DNA of 64,000 bases from Planctomycetota bacterium (GTDB lineage: Bacteria > Planctomycetota > Planctomycetia > Gemmatales > Gemmataceae). Shown here in pieces: positions 62,581 to 64,000 of this stretch; position 1 is the first letter of the stretch; each line of letters starts with the position of its first letter. The position numbers were made by a program, and so were the translations under genes. The stretch spans positions 1-64,000 of the forward strand of contig QWPF01000003.1 in NCBI GenBank assembly GCA_003671255.1, read 5' to 3'. The notes beneath the pieces are model-generated. The model was given only the letters and a program-made list of their open reading frames with translations. It was not told where the DNA came from and ran no database searches.

Positions 62581-63219
62581 TCATTTCCCCTTGGGAAGTT
62601 CAAGCAATTGATCCAATGCTTTTGAAAACCCTTCTGCATTAGCACTAGGAGCATCTAATTTAAGCATCTTAATGACCTTCAGATTTTCGCATCGCGCCAT
62701 TAAAACTATATTTTGCTGATCAAGTTTATAGTTTTTCAAATCGTCTAGATCATCAACCCCAACCTCAACAAAATCCGATTTATCTTCAGCAATTAAAGAA
62801 CGAATACCTTTTACAAATTCGTTTCGTTTCTCATCATCTTTTACAACATTTTTAATATCTGGGCTTACAAAAATTGCCATGGCTGAAGTTGGAAAACCCT
62901 TGCTTTTATTACCTTTAATTTTTGCGTTAAGATCTTCAAGAGATTTGGGAAGATATTCAGGAACGGATGCCCCTTGAAAAAACATCAGAATGAAAGTTTT
63001 GTCTGGTTTCTCGTTGATCAAGGCACGCAACCGATCTTTTCGCATTCCATTTACAATAAAAGGGTAGAATGGCCCAGGTAAAATCTCCCCTTCTTTAAAT
63101 ACCAACTCGGTCACAGGCGAACCTTTATCCTGATTAACAGGGGCACTTTTATCTTGGGCAGCATTAAGCACTTCAAAACAAATAAGGGTAATCAACAACG
63201 AAGAAAAGATTCTCATCAT
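62581..63219 (-). CDS. Secreted thioredoxin-fold-like protein without CxxC
   Basis: The 212-residue product has a signal peptide (MMRIFSSLLITLICFEVLNA) with TAGGAG upstream. The pattern after residue ~65 looks thioredoxin/redoxin-like: DKTFILMFFQGASVPEYLPK then LEDLNAKIKG, AMAIFVSPDIKNVVKD and NIVLMARCENLKVIKMLKLD. The usual CxxC or peroxidatic cysteine is absent at the expected place (GASVPEY), so it is probably not a redox enzyme. The assignment rests on pattern alone. It is 54 bp downstream of the DUF1501 gene. Confidence 0.6.
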   Translation of the reverse strand: MMRIFSSLLITLICFEVLNAAQDKSAPVNQDKGSPVTELVFKEGEILPGPFYPFIVNGMRKDRLRALINEKPDKTFILMFFQGASVPEYLPKSLEDLNAKIKGNKSKGFPTSAMAIFVSPDIKNVVKDDEKRNEFVKGIRSLIAEDKSDFVEVGVDDLDDLKNYKLDQQNIVLMARCENLKVIKMLKLDAPSANAEGFSKALDQLLELPKGK

Positions 63220-63273
63220 AAAACTGCTCCTAAAGATTGCATAAGCATCTAAAAAAATATTACACAGATTCAA

Positions 63274-64000
63274 TCAAACTAATATTTTCGAAATAACCTC
63301 ACCATGAACATCCGTTAAGCGCATATCTCTGCCACCAAATCGGAATGTTAACTTTTTGTGATCGATCCCAAGTAAGTGCAACATAGTTGCATGAATATCA
63401 TGAATTTCAGCTTTACCCTCAATCGCATGATAACCAAAATCATCGGTAGCCCCGTAATTCGTGCCACCTTTAACGCCACCACCTGCCATCCAACAGGTAA
63501 ACCCGAAGGGATTATGATCCCTACCGTCATTTCCTTGAGCAAAAGGGGTTCGCCCGAACTCGCCTGACCAAAGTATAAGTGTAGAATCGAGCATACCCTT
63601 TGCCTTAAGATCATGAATCAACCCAGCGATGGGTTGATCAACAGCAAGCGCGTTTTTTTGATGGCCATCTTTCAAATTGCTATGCTGATCCCACCTGTCG
63701 CTGCCCACAGAAGGGCAAGTCAACTCAATAAACCGTGCACCTCGTTCAAGCAAACGCCTGGCAACAAGGCATTGGGTGCCAAAAATTTTAGTTGGGGCAT
63801 TGGGGGAATTCACTCCATAAAGATCCTGCGTTGCCTTTGATTCGGTTTTAATATCCATCAAATCTGGGATGGATGTTTGCATGAGAAAGGCGGTTTCTTG
63901 ATTGGCGATGGCAGACTCAATCTGATCATGAGTTCCATTTTTCTGCATGTTCAAACGATCAAGGCGACTAACAAGATCCAGTTTATCCTTTTGAATCTTT
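63274..64000 (-). CDS. DUF1501 protein, 5' end outside window
   Basis: The C-terminal 242 codons of a DUF1501 (sulfatase/alkaline phosphatase-like superfamily) protein, a hallmark family of Planctomycetota. The frame is open to the right window edge, so the N-terminus is missing. Signatures are RLLERGARFIELTCPSVGSD, LWSGEFGRTPFAQGNDGRDH and the FGFTCWMAGGGVKGGTNYGA block, ending DMRLTDVHGEVISKILV. DUF1501 genes usually follow a DUF1549/DUF1553 gene, so one is expected just beyond the window. Confidence 0.92.
   Translation of the reverse strand, partial: KIQKDKLDLVSRLDRLNMQKNGTHDQIESAIANQETAFLMQTSIPDLMDIKTESKATQDLYGVNSPNAPTKIFGTQCLVARRLLERGARFIELTCPSVGSDRWDQHSNLKDGHQKNALAVDQPIAGLIHDLKAKGMLDSTLILWSGEFGRTPFAQGNDGRDHNPFGFTCWMAGGGVKGGTNYGATDDFGYHAIEGKAEIHDIHATMLHLLGIDHKKLTFRFGGRDMRLTDVHGEVISKILV

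Overview
This window is a planctomycete chromosome segment. The main evidence is a set of large secreted proteins that are close to diagnostic for Planctomycetota: a PSCyt1-type cytochrome/WD40 protein (15436-16935), a DUF1549/DUF1553 protein of 1114 residues (16974-20318) and a DUF1501 protein running off the right edge (63274-64000). The EF-Tu has a G-domain switch I that I associate with the Gemmata/Isosphaera side of the phylum. Base composition looks low in GC by eye (about 40-45%). I therefore suggest a low-GC member or relative of the Gemmatales, but genus and order are uncertain.

Region 1 (1-22.2 kb) is an ordinary, strand-switching set of small transcription units. In order it holds: a minus-strand operon of a HemW-like radical SAM protein, a GcvH-like lipoyl carrier and an unrecognised protein with a repetitive tail; tRNA-Leu and mtaB; a STAS protein; a MATE transporter with an S4-domain RNA-binding protein; nadA with a CBM9-like protein; infA and transaldolase; an SDR, a D-2-hydroxyacid dehydrogenase and a hemolysin III-like membrane protein; a long UbiD-type decarboxylase; a secreted HEAT-repeat protein; the two planctomycete cytochrome proteins; and a RicT (PSP1) - Minf_1886 - small membrane protein trio.

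Region 2 (22.2-56.9 kb) is one co-directional block of about 34.5 kb for transcription and translation. It begins with a Thr(TGT)-Tyr-Gly-Thr(GGT)-tuf cluster, the same order as the E. coli tufB operon. It continues with rpmG, tRNA-Trp, secE, nusG, rplKAJL, rpoBC, rpsL, rpsG, fusA, rpsJ, rplD/W/B, rpsS, initiator tRNA-Met, rplV, rpsC, rplP, rpmC, rpsQ, rplN/X/E, rpsN, rpsH, rplF, rplR, rpsE, rplO, secY, adk, map, rpmJ, rpsM, rpsK, rpsD, rpoA and rplQ. It closes at a 15-bp-stem terminator (56825-56860). The beta, str, S10, spc and alpha operons of other bacteria are thus joined end to end. rplC (L3) and rpmD (L30) are absent from their usual places and infA lies 44 kb upstream. Internal terminators and promoters (tuf/rpmG, rplL/rpoB, rpoC/rpsL, rpsG/fusA, fusA/rpsJ) suggest it is not one uninterrupted transcript.

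Region 3 (56.9-64 kb) is mostly extracytoplasmic: a secreted protein of unknown function, a DMT permease, a tetraheme cytochrome fused to a degenerate 5'-nucleotidase-like domain, a membrane-anchored protein with a CxC motif, a secreted thioredoxin-fold-like protein and the DUF1501 fragment.

I see no CRISPR array, transposase, integrase, phage or toxin-antitoxin gene. The strongest leads for novelty are the extended 426-residue SecE, the missing rplC with a structured spacer in its place, the initiator tRNA inside the ribosomal protein cluster, an RpoB whose ETPEG motif is changed, the rplL-rpoB leader with three hairpins, and the lipoyl-carrier/radical-SAM operon at the left edge.
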